Part shown: piece after piece, positions 53,440 through 61,832 of the stretch | Layout of the letters: each line of letters opens with the position of its first letter | How positions within the stretch are numbered: the stretch's first letter is position 1 | Assembly (NCBI RefSeq): GCF_018918155.1 | Contig: NZ_JAHLPY010000009.1 | Location: 23,330 to 87,329 of the forward strand | Reading direction: 5' to 3' | Source: Anaerostipes sp. MSJ-23 | GTDB taxonomy: Bacteria; Bacillota; Clostridia; Lachnospirales; Lachnospiraceae | DNA: 64,000 nt | Made by a program: the position numbers and the translations under genes | Notes under the pieces: generated by a model | The model's input: the letters and a program-made list of their open reading frames with translations, nothing else | What the model was told of the DNA's origin: nothing | The model's database searches: none

Positions 53440-54878
53440 TATTGGGCACCTCCGTCCTTTGTTTCTCCTGTAATAATATTTGTTCCCAGACGATCCTGTG
53501 GAACCTCTGCTAATGGGATGTTTAATTCTCTTGCGATGATTTCCTGAACTCTTGGTCCACAGAAACCTCCCTGACATCTTCCCATACCTGCATTACATCT
53601 TCTCTTCACTGCATCAATAGAAGTTGCTGGAATTGGACGATGAAGTGCATGAACAATTTCTCCTTCTGTAATTGTTTCACAACGACAGATGATTTTTCCG
53701 TAAGCTGGATCTTTTTCCACCAGTTTTGCTCTTTCTTCATGACTTAAATGTTTGAAACGATCAATATGTCTTTCATCAACAATATTTTTCTTTTCTTCTA
53801 AAGAAAGTCCAGAATTTCCAAGCATCTTAACGATATCTCGTGCAACTGCACATGCAGAAGATAATCCTGGGGATTCCATTCCTCCGACATTAATAAAGCC
53901 TTTATTTTTTTTATCTTCGTAAATCTGGAAATCATGCATTTTTGTTCTTGCACGAACTCCTGCAAAGTTACGGATAGATTCTCTGAAATTAATTCCAGGA
54001 ACAGATTTTACCGCCTTTGTTCTTACAAAATCAAGACCTTCTCTCGTTGTGGAAACATCATTTGCAGCTGATGGCTGTGAATCTGGTCCTACAATTAAAT
54101 TTCCATGAACTGTAGGAGAAACAAGAACACCTTTTCCTTTTTCATTTGGACATTGGAAAATAACATGATTTACAAGAGTTCCCTGACTCTTATCCATCAG
54201 ATAATATTCTCCTTTGTTTGGTGTAATTTCAAAAGTCTTTTCATTACACATTTCATTTACTTTATCTGCATAAACTCCGGCTGCATTGCATACATAACCT
54301 GCTTCAATTACGCCATTGTTTGTTTCAATCTTAAATACATCATTTTCTTTGCTGATACCTTTTACTTCTGTATTCAGCTTAAATTCAACTCCGTTTTCTA
54401 CGGATACTTCTGCCATTGCAAGGGCAAACTCCCATGGACTTACAATTCCAACGTTTGGAGAGGAGAGTGCTGCAACTGCTTCATCAGAAATATTTGGCTC
54501 TTCTTCTCGAAGCTTTTTCTGATCCCAGATTTCAAGGTCTGGTACTCCGTTTTCTTTTCCTCTTTCCAGAAGTTCTTCCAGTGTTTTCTTTTCTTCTTCA
54601 CTAAATGCTACAACCAACGCACCAATCTGTTTAAATGGTACATCCAGTTTCTTGCATAATTCTTTTGTATATTTATTTCCCTGGATATTATACTTTGCCA
54701 TTAATGTTCCTGGCTTTGGATCATATCCTCCATGAATAATCGCACTGTTGGCTTTTGTTGTTCCTACGGAAACATCATTTTCTTTTTCAATCACAACTGC
54801 TTTCACATTATATTTTCCTAATTCGTATGCGATAGAACAGCCTGTGATTCCTGCACCGATAATTGCTACATCATACAC
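53439..54878 (-). CDS. glpA: FAD-dependent glycerol-3-phosphate dehydrogenase (GlpA-like)
   Basis: The 479-residue protein has the FAD loop AIIGAGITGCSIAYEL, a DAO-type substrate domain (GTTKANSAIIHGGYDPKPG near 40), and a C-terminal BFD-like 2Fe-2S domain with IICRCETITEGEI, RCNAGMGRCQGGFCGP near 400-440. It should oxidise glycerol 3-phosphate to dihydroxyacetone phosphate. Translation starts at a GTG with GGAGGG eight bases upstream. It is first in an operon with the GlpB-like, DUF1667 and GpsA-like genes. Confidence 0.9.
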   Translation of the reverse strand: MYDVAIIGAGITGCSIAYELGKYNVKAVVIEKENDVSVGTTKANSAIIHGGYDPKPGTLMAKYNIQGNKYTKELCKKLDVPFKQIGALVVAFSEEEKKTLEELLERGKENGVPDLEIWDQKKLREEEPNISDEAVAALSSPNVGIVSPWEFALAMAEVSVENGVEFKLNTEVKGISKENDVFKIETNNGVIEAGYVCNAAGVYADKVNEMCNEKTFEITPNKGEYYLMDKSQGTLVNHVIFQCPNEKGKGVLVSPTVHGNLIVGPDSQPSAANDVSTTREGLDFVRTKAVKSVPGINFRESIRNFAGVRARTKMHDFQIYEDKKNKGFINVGGMESPGLSSACAVARDIVKMLGNSGLSLEEKKNIVDERHIDRFKHLSHEERAKLVEKDPAYGKIICRCETITEGEIVHALHRPIPATSIDAVKRRCNAGMGRCQGGFCGPRVQEIIARELNIPLAEVPQDRLGTNIITGETKDGGAQ

Positions 54879-54926
54879 TGTTTTTACCCTCCTGTTTTTC
54901 GCTTGCGTTTGTTTCTTTCTGTCTCT

Positions 54927-54955
54927 ATCTAATCACACTTTTCTCCCTATGTCAA
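54927..54955 (-). promoter_or_regulatory. glpA operon promoter
   Basis: On the minus strand TTGACA (54950-54955) and TTAGAT (54927-54932) are 17 bp apart. Confidence 0.75.
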
Positions 54956-54998
54956 ACCGTTGAAACGCCCATTTTATGCGGGTTAGCGCATTTTTGAA

Positions 54999-55019
54999 TT
55001 AATCACTCTAATTGATTAA
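54999..55019. promoter_or_regulatory. glp inverted repeat, copy at glpA
   Basis: TTAATCA-N7-TGATTAA with perfect arms, centred 54 bp upstream of the glpA -35 box, nearly the same distance as the glpK copy. Confidence 0.75.
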
Positions 55020-55233
55020 CACCTTTCAATTTTTGAGTTTTTTCCTATGACTTAAGGAAATGACGGAAAGCCTTGCATTTGTTGTTAATCATTTGTATAC
55101 TATTAATAATCAGAGTTTTAATTTAATTAGTAATTGGAATTAATCAAAATAAATCATTGATTTTTTTGCAAGGTTTTTGTTGAAAAATATCTATCTTTTG
55201 ATTTTTTCATTTACAACGGAAAGGATATTATTT
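55020..55233. other. Divergent control region between glpA and the LacI gene
   Basis: No gene is visible. It holds a lone TTAATCA (55085-55091) and an imperfect copy of the glp repeat (TTAATCA-N7-TCATTGA, 55140-55160) near the LacI gene, whose own promoter I could not define well. Confidence 0.45.
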
Positions 55234-56313
55234 ATGGGTAAAAGAAATAAGGTTACAACAAGAGATATCGCAGAGTATACAGGTGTCTCACAATCCACAG
55301 TTTCCATGATCTTAAGTAAAAAACCTCATGTATCATTTTCAAGGGAAACCATTGATAAAGTAAAAGAGGCTGCAAAAGAACTTGGTTATCAAAAACCACA
55401 AAAGGGAGTGAGGAAGAAAGATTCTGCTCTCGCAAAAAGCATCATTGTTATCTGCCCACTTCTTTCAAATAGCTACTATACCATGATCATTCACTCTATT
55501 ACAGAACGTGCACAAGAATATGGATATACTGTGTTTACCGTTTCAACCTTAAGAAATGTATCAAGAGAAGAGCTTTATCTGCATCTTTTGTCTGGGTTTG
55601 AACTTGCAGGTGTTATTTCCTTATATCCTCCAACAAAAATTTCAGAGGCAAACGCTCTTTCCAAACAAGTGCCTGTTGTCTCTATCGGAGATAAACCAGA
55701 TGCCTGTCGCTTTGATTCTGTAGAACTTGACAGTAAAAAGCCTGGTTATCTAATCGCAGAACATCTGATTTCTCTCGGACATACAAGGATCACCTATGTC
55801 TCAACTCCAATCCGCGCAAAAGAAATTGGAAGAATCCATCGCCTTCAAGGACTAAAATCCTGCTTCCATGATCATGGCCTAGATCCTTCCAATATTGAAG
55901 TGAAATCACCAAAACTTGCTGTGTATGGTCGATATTCTTCTGATAACTCCGAATATGAAAACGGCTATGCCCTTACGACTGAAGCTCTGGAAGCTAATAC
56001 ACCATCAACCGCTTTTGTTGGAAATAATGATATGACAGCCTTTGGAATCATGGCTGCCATTGCCGATTATGGCTATCATATTCCTAGCGATTATTCTGTT
56101 TGTGGTTTTGACAATGTTCCTCTATCTGCTATGCCGCAAATTTCACTAACAACAATTGAACATGCTTCTATCTATAAAGGACGAGAAGCTGTTGATATCA
56201 TTTATAAAAAGAATGCACAAAAGGACAAAACCTCCAAACATTACATCATGCGTATGGAATATGAACCCGAACTAATCATAAGAAAATCTACAGGTAAATG
56301 TAAATTATCTTAA
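55234..56313 (+). CDS. LacI-family transcriptional regulator
   Basis: The 359-residue protein has the LacI helix-turn-helix (TTRDIAEYTGVSQSTVSMIL, residues 6-25) with the hinge helix region and a sugar-binding periplasmic-type domain (SIIVICPLLSNSYYTMII, FVGNNDMTAFGIMAAI). It starts at the ATG eight bases after AAAGGA; 19 upstream codons are non-coding. It stands between the glycerol operon (divergent) and the mannitol operon (same strand). The palindrome ATAAACGTTTAT before the mannitol operon is a typical LacI-type site, so mannitol control is my first choice. Confidence 0.92.
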   Translation: MGKRNKVTTRDIAEYTGVSQSTVSMILSKKPHVSFSRETIDKVKEAAKELGYQKPQKGVRKKDSALAKSIIVICPLLSNSYYTMIIHSITERAQEYGYTVFTVSTLRNVSREELYLHLLSGFELAGVISLYPPTKISEANALSKQVPVVSIGDKPDACRFDSVELDSKKPGYLIAEHLISLGHTRITYVSTPIRAKEIGRIHRLQGLKSCFHDHGLDPSNIEVKSPKLAVYGRYSSDNSEYENGYALTTEALEANTPSTAFVGNNDMTAFGIMAAIADYGYHIPSDYSVCGFDNVPLSAMPQISLTTIEHASIYKGREAVDIIYKKNAQKDKTSKHYIMRMEYEPELIIRKSTGKCKLS

Positions 56314-56322
56314 AAGTATTTT

Positions 56323-56355
56323 AGGGAAAGAATTCGATTTTTGAATTCTTTCCCT
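56323..56355 (+). terminator. Terminator of the LacI gene
   Basis: AGGGAAAGAATTC-N7-GAATTCTTTCCCT is a perfect 13-bp stem followed by TCTTTTTTT. Confidence 0.93.
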
Positions 56356-56432
56356 TCTTTTTTTACAACTTTTCTGAATTAATTAATTCGATAAATTTAT
56401 TTTTTATTTTTTAAAATATATTATTATATATA

Positions 56433-56457
56433 TTTTATGTGAAAAATGCACATAAAA
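56433..56457. promoter_or_regulatory. 25-bp inverted repeat upstream of the mannitol operon
   Basis: TTTTATGTG-N7-CACATAAAA has perfect 9-base arms, about 60-80 bp upstream of the mtl -35 box. A regulator site is likely; which protein binds is unknown. Confidence 0.55.
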
Positions 56458-56474
56458 GCACATGAAACAAAGTT

Positions 56475-56496
56475 TTGTCACAGCGTTTTGTGAAAA
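56475..56496. promoter_or_regulatory. MtlR-like activator site
   Basis: TTGTCACA-N6-TGTGAAAA resembles the MtlR consensus I recall from other Firmicutes (TTGNCACA-N4-TGTGNCAA), with a spacer two bases longer. It ends 18 bp upstream of the -35 box, an activator position. Confidence 0.45.
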
Positions 56497-56514
56497 AACT
56501 ATGATTAGTGTGTA

Positions 56515-56544
56515 TTGATTCCCATACAATACATGGAGTATGAT
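56515..56544 (+). promoter_or_regulatory. Mannitol operon promoter
   Basis: TTGATT (56515-56520) and TATGAT (56539-56544) are 18 bp apart. Confidence 0.65.
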
Positions 56545-56553
56545 AATAGCATG

Positions 56554-56565
56554 ATAAACGTTTAT
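56554..56565. promoter_or_regulatory. LacI-type operator of the mannitol operon
   Basis: ATAAACGTTTAT is a perfect 12-bp palindrome with central CG, typical of LacI-family operators. It lies about 10 bp after the -10 box, where binding would repress. Confidence 0.65.
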
Positions 56566-56598
56566 GAATATGCACAGCATAAAAGATAAGGAGGGCGC

Positions 56599-57060
56599 AT
56601 GGCCGGCAAACTTCTAACAAATGAATTCCAATCAAATATCATACTGAATGCAACTTGTCATTCAGTGGAAGATGCTATCCAACAAGTCGGACAGATTCTT
56701 GTGAAAAATCACTATGTAACAAAACCTTACATACAGGGCATGCTAGAACGCGAAGCAGATTATTCTACCTATCTTGACTTTGGCATTATGATCCCACACG
56801 GAAATGAAGCGTCTCTTACTTTTGTCCAATGTCCCGGAATCAGCATTTTACAAGTTCCCAAAGGATTTGACTACCTCGGTCATACAGTGACTCTTGTTAT
56901 TGGTATTTCCAGCAAGGAAGAGGATCCTCTTCAGGAATTGTTACAGATTACGGATCTTATTTTAAAACCAGAAAAACGTGACCGTCTTCTTCATTTATCT
57001 TCCAAACAGGAATTCATTGATTTAGTAAATGAAAACTATGCAATAGAAGGAGAGTTATAA
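56599..57060 (+). CDS. mtlF: PTS mannitol-type EIIA component (first copy)
   Basis: The 153-residue EIIA of the mannitol/fructose class has its phospho-His at His67 in MIPHGNEAS. It accepts phosphate from HPr and passes it to the EIIB domain of the next gene. GGAGGG precedes the ATG. It is first in the operon and ends 2 bp before mtlA. A second EIIA gene lies at the operon end. Confidence 0.92.
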   Translation: MAGKLLTNEFQSNIILNATCHSVEDAIQQVGQILVKNHYVTKPYIQGMLEREADYSTYLDFGIMIPHGNEASLTFVQCPGISILQVPKGFDYLGHTVTLVIGISSKEEDPLQELLQITDLILKPEKRDRLLHLSSKQEFIDLVNENYAIEGEL

Positions 57061-57062
57061 AA

Positions 57063-58502
57063 ATGGCAGAAAAAACTACATTTTCACAAAAACTCCAGAA
57101 ATTTGGATCTGTTCTTGCCGGAATGGTCATCCCAAATATCGGAGCGTTTATCGGATTCGGATTAATCACTGCATTTTTCCTGAAAACAGGATGGACACCA
57201 AATACAAAACTTGCAGCCCTAATCACCCCTATTCTAAATTATCTGTTACCAATTTTGATTGGTCATACAGGCGGTAAAATGTTTGGTGGTGACCGTGGTG
57301 GTGTTATCGGTGCATTTGTAACCATCGGTGCTGTTGTTGCCGTTGATGGAACACCAATGTTCCTTGCAGCTATGATCCTTGGACCTCTTTCCGGGTTCTG
57401 TATTAAAAAGTTTGATCAGGCCGTAGATGGTAAAATTCCAAGTGGATTTGAAATGATTGTTAACAACTTTTCATTAGGTATCATCGGTGCAATCCTTTGC
57501 TGCTTTGCACTTCTTGTATTTGGACCTGTTATGGAAACTGTTACACGAGTTTTAACAAATGGCGTAAACTGGATCGTTGCTCATAATGCACTTCCATTAT
57601 CTGCAATCTTTGTAGAACCTGCAAAAGTATTATTCTTAAACAATGCATTAGACCATGGTATTTTTGGACCAATTGGATACGAACAAGTAAAAACTCTCGG
57701 TCACTCCGCTCTGTTTTTATTAGTTCCTAACCCAGGTGCAGGTCTTGGATTATTACTTGCTTACTGGTTCTTTGGAAAAGGTGAAATGAAAGAAGCCGCT
57801 CCAGGTATGATTTTAATTCATTTCTTCGGTGGTATCCATGAAGTTTACTTCCCATATGTACTTGCCAATCCATTAACTATCATTGGTATGATTGCTGGTG
57901 GTATTGTAGGAACAGGAACTCTTACCTTCCTTAATGTTGGAACCGTTGCAACTCCTTCTCCAGGAAGTATCTTTTCTGTCATTGCATTATCACCAAAAAA
58001 TTGTATGCTTGGTGTTATTTTAAGCGTGGTATTATCATGTGCTGTATCTTTTGTTTTAAATTCATTCTTTGTAAAACGAATGGTTGCCAAAGGTGGAAAC
58101 ACCTCTCTTGGAGCATCTGTCATTCCAAAAGAAGCTATGGGAAATTCCGCTTCTACTGAGGAAACAACAACTGCAACAACCAATGACAGCAGCCTCGGTG
58201 TTGCAGGAATTGATATTAAAAATATCAAGAAGATTGTTGTTGCATGTGACGCTGGTATGGGATCTTCTGCAATGTCTGCTGCTGCACTAAAGAAAAAAAT
58301 AAAAGCAGCGCAGCTTCCAATCGAAGTTATTAATACTGCAATTTCAAGAATTCCAGATGATGCGGACCTTATTATTACTCATGTAGAACTTACCGGAACT
58401 GCCAAAGCGGCTCAGCCAAACAAACAACACTTGTCGATCTCCAACTATTTACAGGCCCCAGAATATGATGAACTTGTAGAACGCTTTAAAAAGGAACTCT
58501 AA
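57063..58502 (+). CDS. mtlA: PTS mannitol EIICB permease
   Basis: The 479-residue protein has the EIIC membrane domain (about residues 12-345, with GGKMFGGDRGG near 75 and HFFGGIHEVYFPY near 258, typical of mannitol transporters), a Ser/Thr-rich linker, and the EIIB domain (about 387-479) with phospho-Cys in VACDAGMGSSAM near 396. It takes up mannitol and phosphorylates it to mannitol 1-phosphate. The EIIA domain fused in E. coli MtlA is absent, so it relies on separate EIIA proteins. Confidence 0.96.
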   Translation: MAEKTTFSQKLQKFGSVLAGMVIPNIGAFIGFGLITAFFLKTGWTPNTKLAALITPILNYLLPILIGHTGGKMFGGDRGGVIGAFVTIGAVVAVDGTPMFLAAMILGPLSGFCIKKFDQAVDGKIPSGFEMIVNNFSLGIIGAILCCFALLVFGPVMETVTRVLTNGVNWIVAHNALPLSAIFVEPAKVLFLNNALDHGIFGPIGYEQVKTLGHSALFLLVPNPGAGLGLLLAYWFFGKGEMKEAAPGMILIHFFGGIHEVYFPYVLANPLTIIGMIAGGIVGTGTLTFLNVGTVATPSPGSIFSVIALSPKNCMLGVILSVVLSCAVSFVLNSFFVKRMVAKGGNTSLGASVIPKEAMGNSASTEETTTATTNDSSLGVAGIDIKNIKKIVVACDAGMGSSAMSAAALKKKIKAAQLPIEVINTAISRIPDDADLIITHVELTGTAKAAQPNKQHLSISNYLQAPEYDELVERFKKEL

Positions 58503-58570
58503 AACTTACTGCCAGAATAAGGAGATATTTTTCTTAGTCCTTGGCACTATCTTACAAAAAGGATACGTCT

Positions 58571-59767
58571 ATGAAAGCAATTATGTATGGAGCCGGAAGC
58601 ATCGGTCGTGGCTTTATTGGTGCTCTATTTTCAGAAATCGGTTATGAAGTTGTATTTATCGATGTTAATGATGAAGTTGTAAAAATAATAAATCAAAAAC
58701 ATACATACCCTCAAATCATCATGAACAAAGAAAAAACCACAAATTGGATAAAGAATATTCGTGCTGTTGATGGAAAAGACACAAAAGCTGTTAGCAATGA
58801 GATCGCTGATGCTGATATTCTTGCAACTGCTGTCGGTGCTAATGTTCTTAATCGAATTGCTCCAGTAATTGCACAGGGTCTCTTGAAACGCTGGAAAAAG
58901 GACCCTGAAAATGCCTTGGATCTTTTAATCTGTGAAAATTTGATGGATGCAGATGTTTTGCTAAGAAAATATCTTCTTAATGCATTGCCAAAACAATATC
59001 ACCCAATCATGGAAAAACAACTAGGGCTTGTAGAAACATCGATTGGAAGAATGGTACCTCCGGCAGATCCGTCTTTTATTTCAAAGGATGAACACCCATT
59101 GGCCGTGCATGTAGAACCATATGATTTTCTGCCGGTCGATAAAGCTGCTTTTAAGGGCAACATACCCGCATATAAAAAAATCATTGCTTATGAGCCTTTT
59201 CACTATTTTCTGGAACGAAAATTATATGTTCACAATATGGCACACGTCACTACTGCTTTTTTGGGTCAATTTCTGCATAAGACCTATATCGATGAAGCTG
59301 CCAACAATATCTATATCCAGAAAATAGTCAAAGGCTGTATGATGGAAAGCTGTATGATGCTTGCACAGAAATATAACATAAATTTTGCCGAACTAAATTC
59401 ACATATGGATGACTTGTTACACCGCTTTAAAAATCCATATCTGAAAGATACCGTATCAAGGGTTGCTCGTGACCCAATACGGAAACTAAAACCTTCCGAT
59501 CGCCTAATAGGAGCAGCAAGAAGTTGTGAGAAAGTAAATATTACGCCAATATATATTTCTTTTGCAATAGCCCTTGCCCTCTCCTTTATGAATGGCGAAG
59601 AACCAAAATGCCTGATGAAAGAAATTTGCAAGATCCAAGAAGAAGAACCTCTTTTTCAGCGAATCCTGTATTTTTATGATAAAATCATGATAAAAGACAT
59701 CTCTCTGAGTGATCTTGTCTCTATCATCGATGATCTTCAGGCAAATATTCGGGGAGAAATCGTATAG
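58571..59767 (+). CDS. mtlD: Mannitol-1-phosphate 5-dehydrogenase
   Basis: The 398-residue polyol dehydrogenase oxidises mannitol 1-phosphate to fructose 6-phosphate with NAD. It has the cofactor loop MYGAGSIGRGFIG at residues 5-16 and the conserved KLYVHNMAHVTTAFLG segment near 218 with the catalytic Asn-His region. I start at the ATG at 58571 with AAAGGA seven bases upstream. It sits between mtlA and mtlR; the 68-bp gap before it contains a possible small hairpin. Confidence 0.94.
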   Translation: MKAIMYGAGSIGRGFIGALFSEIGYEVVFIDVNDEVVKIINQKHTYPQIIMNKEKTTNWIKNIRAVDGKDTKAVSNEIADADILATAVGANVLNRIAPVIAQGLLKRWKKDPENALDLLICENLMDADVLLRKYLLNALPKQYHPIMEKQLGLVETSIGRMVPPADPSFISKDEHPLAVHVEPYDFLPVDKAAFKGNIPAYKKIIAYEPFHYFLERKLYVHNMAHVTTAFLGQFLHKTYIDEAANNIYIQKIVKGCMMESCMMLAQKYNINFAELNSHMDDLLHRFKNPYLKDTVSRVARDPIRKLKPSDRLIGAARSCEKVNITPIYISFAIALALSFMNGEEPKCLMKEICKIQEEEPLFQRILYFYDKIMIKDISLSDLVSIIDDLQANIRGEIV

Positions 59768-59783
59768 AAAGAACAGGTGTATT

Positions 59784-61307
59784 ATGCTAATTTCTGATCG
59801 TTCAAAAGAAATCATTGAATATCTTATGAACGCCAACGGTCCTGTGACCGTAAGCGATCTGGCAAAAAAATTTCAGGTAACAGAACGAACTATTTATCGT
59901 CAAATACCGGAAGTAACACAAACTATTGAATCCTATGATCTGACACTTGATAATTCATCAGGCAAAGGATTTATGATCTTCGGATCACTTTACAATATCA
60001 AACGTTTAAGTACTGCTTTTGAAGATGTAAAATCAGAGCAAAATTATTCAGGAAAAGAACGAGTTGACATCATTCTTCTGACTCTGCTAAATGAAGATGA
60101 TTACATTAAAACACAAGCTCTGGCCATTGATCTAAATACATCCTCACAAACAATAAGAAATGATTACATAGCCCTGAGAGAAAAAATTCAAGGCCACAAT
60201 GTAACATTTGAAGCCAAAAAAAGTGAAGGAGTTCGTCTTACAGGAAAAGAAATTCCAAAGCGACATCTGCTTGTTAACGTTGTTTTGCAGAATATTTCCC
60301 CAGACAACTTCTTCGAATGGTTGAAAGATGAAAAATACCGGCAGAATCCATTTATTGAATTACTAAAAAAATTCAACTGCGAACAACCATTAAAAATTCT
60401 TTATCAGAAAATGCAGCTAGTGATCCGTAAACGTCATTTGAATATTTCTGATAAAGAATTACAGGAATTTCTCCTGCTGATTGCAATTTTTATAAAACGC
60501 CATCCACTGATGGAGCAACAGCCGGACATTTTGAAATTGAATATGCAAAAACCGGATAGTGAATATGAAAAAGATTTCCAGATGGATATCTTAAAAATTC
60601 TTGAAGAATCTTTTCAATTGACACCATATGAAAATGAACAAGATTATTTCCGGTGGATGATTCATCTTTATATTGGGCGGACACATTATGAATTAAGTAA
60701 ACAGGTTTCTGCTTTTCAAAATCTTGATAATATCAGCTGTCTGATTGGGGAAGTGGAATCGAAATTTCATTTTCCTTTCAGCCACGATAAAAATCTTGCT
60801 GAAAACCTGCTTCTTCATATAAATATGGCAATGGAACGTATCCAAAGCGGTATTAATGTCAACAATCCAATGCTTGAAGATGTTTATCAATCCAATCCAA
60901 AACTTTATGAGATTGTCAAACAAAATTTTCTAAATATTTTTCATCCATCATCTTCTATCCCAGAAGATGAAATCGGATATATCGTTATTTACTTTCTCGC
61001 ATCAATTGACTGTTTAAGCAAACGATCCATTTCTGCATTGGTCATATGTTCTACAGGTATTGGATCATCCAAAATGCTCCGAAGCCGTTTAGAACGCGAA
61101 TTTGCCGAAATTGATGTAAAAAAGATTATCTCTCTGCACAAACTGCATGACGAAGATCTTAGCAAATATGATTTTATTTTCTCTACCGTTCCTCTGGATT
61201 TGGAAGAAGATAAATATTTATGTGTCTCTCCTCTTTTAAATGAACGGGAGAAAGAAGAAACCAAAAAAAGAATTGAAGAATTGAACAAAAAAAGGAGACT
61301 ATTATGA
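59784..61307 (+). CDS. mtlR: MtlR-type PRD activator lacking the EIIA domain
   Basis: The 507-residue regulator has an N-terminal DeoR/HTH_11 helix-turn-helix (VTVSDLAKKFQVTERTIYRQ, residues 17-38), a second HTH-like region (near 105-130), two PRD domains (about 190-405) and an EIIB-like domain with Cys in VICSTGIGSSKML near 422. B. subtilis-type MtlR proteins continue into an EIIA domain; here that domain is missing and a separate EIIA gene overlaps the stop by 4 bp. In the second PRD a usual His position reads EIGYIVIYF. I start at 59784, after AGG. Confidence 0.9.
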   Translation: MLISDRSKEIIEYLMNANGPVTVSDLAKKFQVTERTIYRQIPEVTQTIESYDLTLDNSSGKGFMIFGSLYNIKRLSTAFEDVKSEQNYSGKERVDIILLTLLNEDDYIKTQALAIDLNTSSQTIRNDYIALREKIQGHNVTFEAKKSEGVRLTGKEIPKRHLLVNVVLQNISPDNFFEWLKDEKYRQNPFIELLKKFNCEQPLKILYQKMQLVIRKRHLNISDKELQEFLLLIAIFIKRHPLMEQQPDILKLNMQKPDSEYEKDFQMDILKILEESFQLTPYENEQDYFRWMIHLYIGRTHYELSKQVSAFQNLDNISCLIGEVESKFHFPFSHDKNLAENLLLHINMAMERIQSGINVNNPMLEDVYQSNPKLYEIVKQNFLNIFHPSSSIPEDEIGYIVIYFLASIDCLSKRSISALVICSTGIGSSKMLRSRLEREFAEIDVKKIISLHKLHDEDLSKYDFIFSTVPLDLEEDKYLCVSPLLNEREKEETKKRIEELNKKRRLL

Positions 61308-61738
61308 ATGATATTTTTAACGAAAATAATATTATCTTAAATGCAACACTAAAAGACAAGGCTGATGCCATCGAAAGTGCTGGAAAAATTCTTTACGATC
61401 AAGGTTATGTAGAAAAAGATTATATCCCATGTATGCATGCACGTGAAGAAGTGATTTCCACTTACATTGGAAATAATGTCGCAATTCCTCATGGCATCGA
61501 TGGTTCTGAAAAATATATCAAAAAATCAGGCATTTCATTTATTCAGGTTCCAGAAGGTGTCCTTTATGGCGATGAACCAGCTTATATTGTTATGGGTGTA
61601 GCAGGAAAAGATGGAACACATCTCGATATTTTAATGAAACTTGCAGAAATTATCTGTGAAACAGAAAATATTGAAAAATTAAGAAATGCAAAAACAAAAC
61701 AGGAAGTTTTAGATATTATTGGAGATCTTGAAGTTTAA
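61304..61738 (+). CDS. PTS mannitol-type EIIA component (second copy)
   Basis: The 144-residue EIIA has phospho-His63 in AIPHGIDGS and the family start NIILNATLKDKADAIESAG. It overlaps mtlR by 4 bp (ATGA type), so translation is coupled. It may be the detached C-terminal domain of MtlR, acting as regulator partner, while the first EIIA serves transport; the reverse is also possible. A strong terminator follows. Confidence 0.9.
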   Translation: MNDIFNENNIILNATLKDKADAIESAGKILYDQGYVEKDYIPCMHAREEVISTYIGNNVAIPHGIDGSEKYIKKSGISFIQVPEGVLYGDEPAYIVMGVAGKDGTHLDILMKLAEIICETENIEKLRNAKTKQEVLDIIGDLEV

Positions 61739-61746
61739 AAAAATTC

Positions 61747-61783
61747 ATACATGAAATTTCCTACTGCGGGAAATTTCATGTAT
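61747..61783 (+). terminator. Mannitol operon terminator
   Basis: ATACATGAAATTTCC and GGAAATTTCATGTAT form a 15-bp stem with a 7-base loop, followed by TATTTTTTT. Confidence 0.93.
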
Positions 61784-61832
61784 TATTTTTTTATTTACTG
61801 TTTTTTATAATATATTTAGGAGGATTTCATTC

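Noticed and set aside
53440..53577. 46-codon extension of the GlpB-like flavoprotein
   Set aside because: It overlaps the end of the upstream flavoprotein gene; the FAD loop begins right after the ATG at 53439 with GGAGG upstream.
56554..56565. CcpA cre site before the mannitol operon
   Set aside because: The core ATAAACGTTTAT resembles cre, but the flanking TG and CA positions do not match the consensus spacing; a dedicated LacI-type site fits better.
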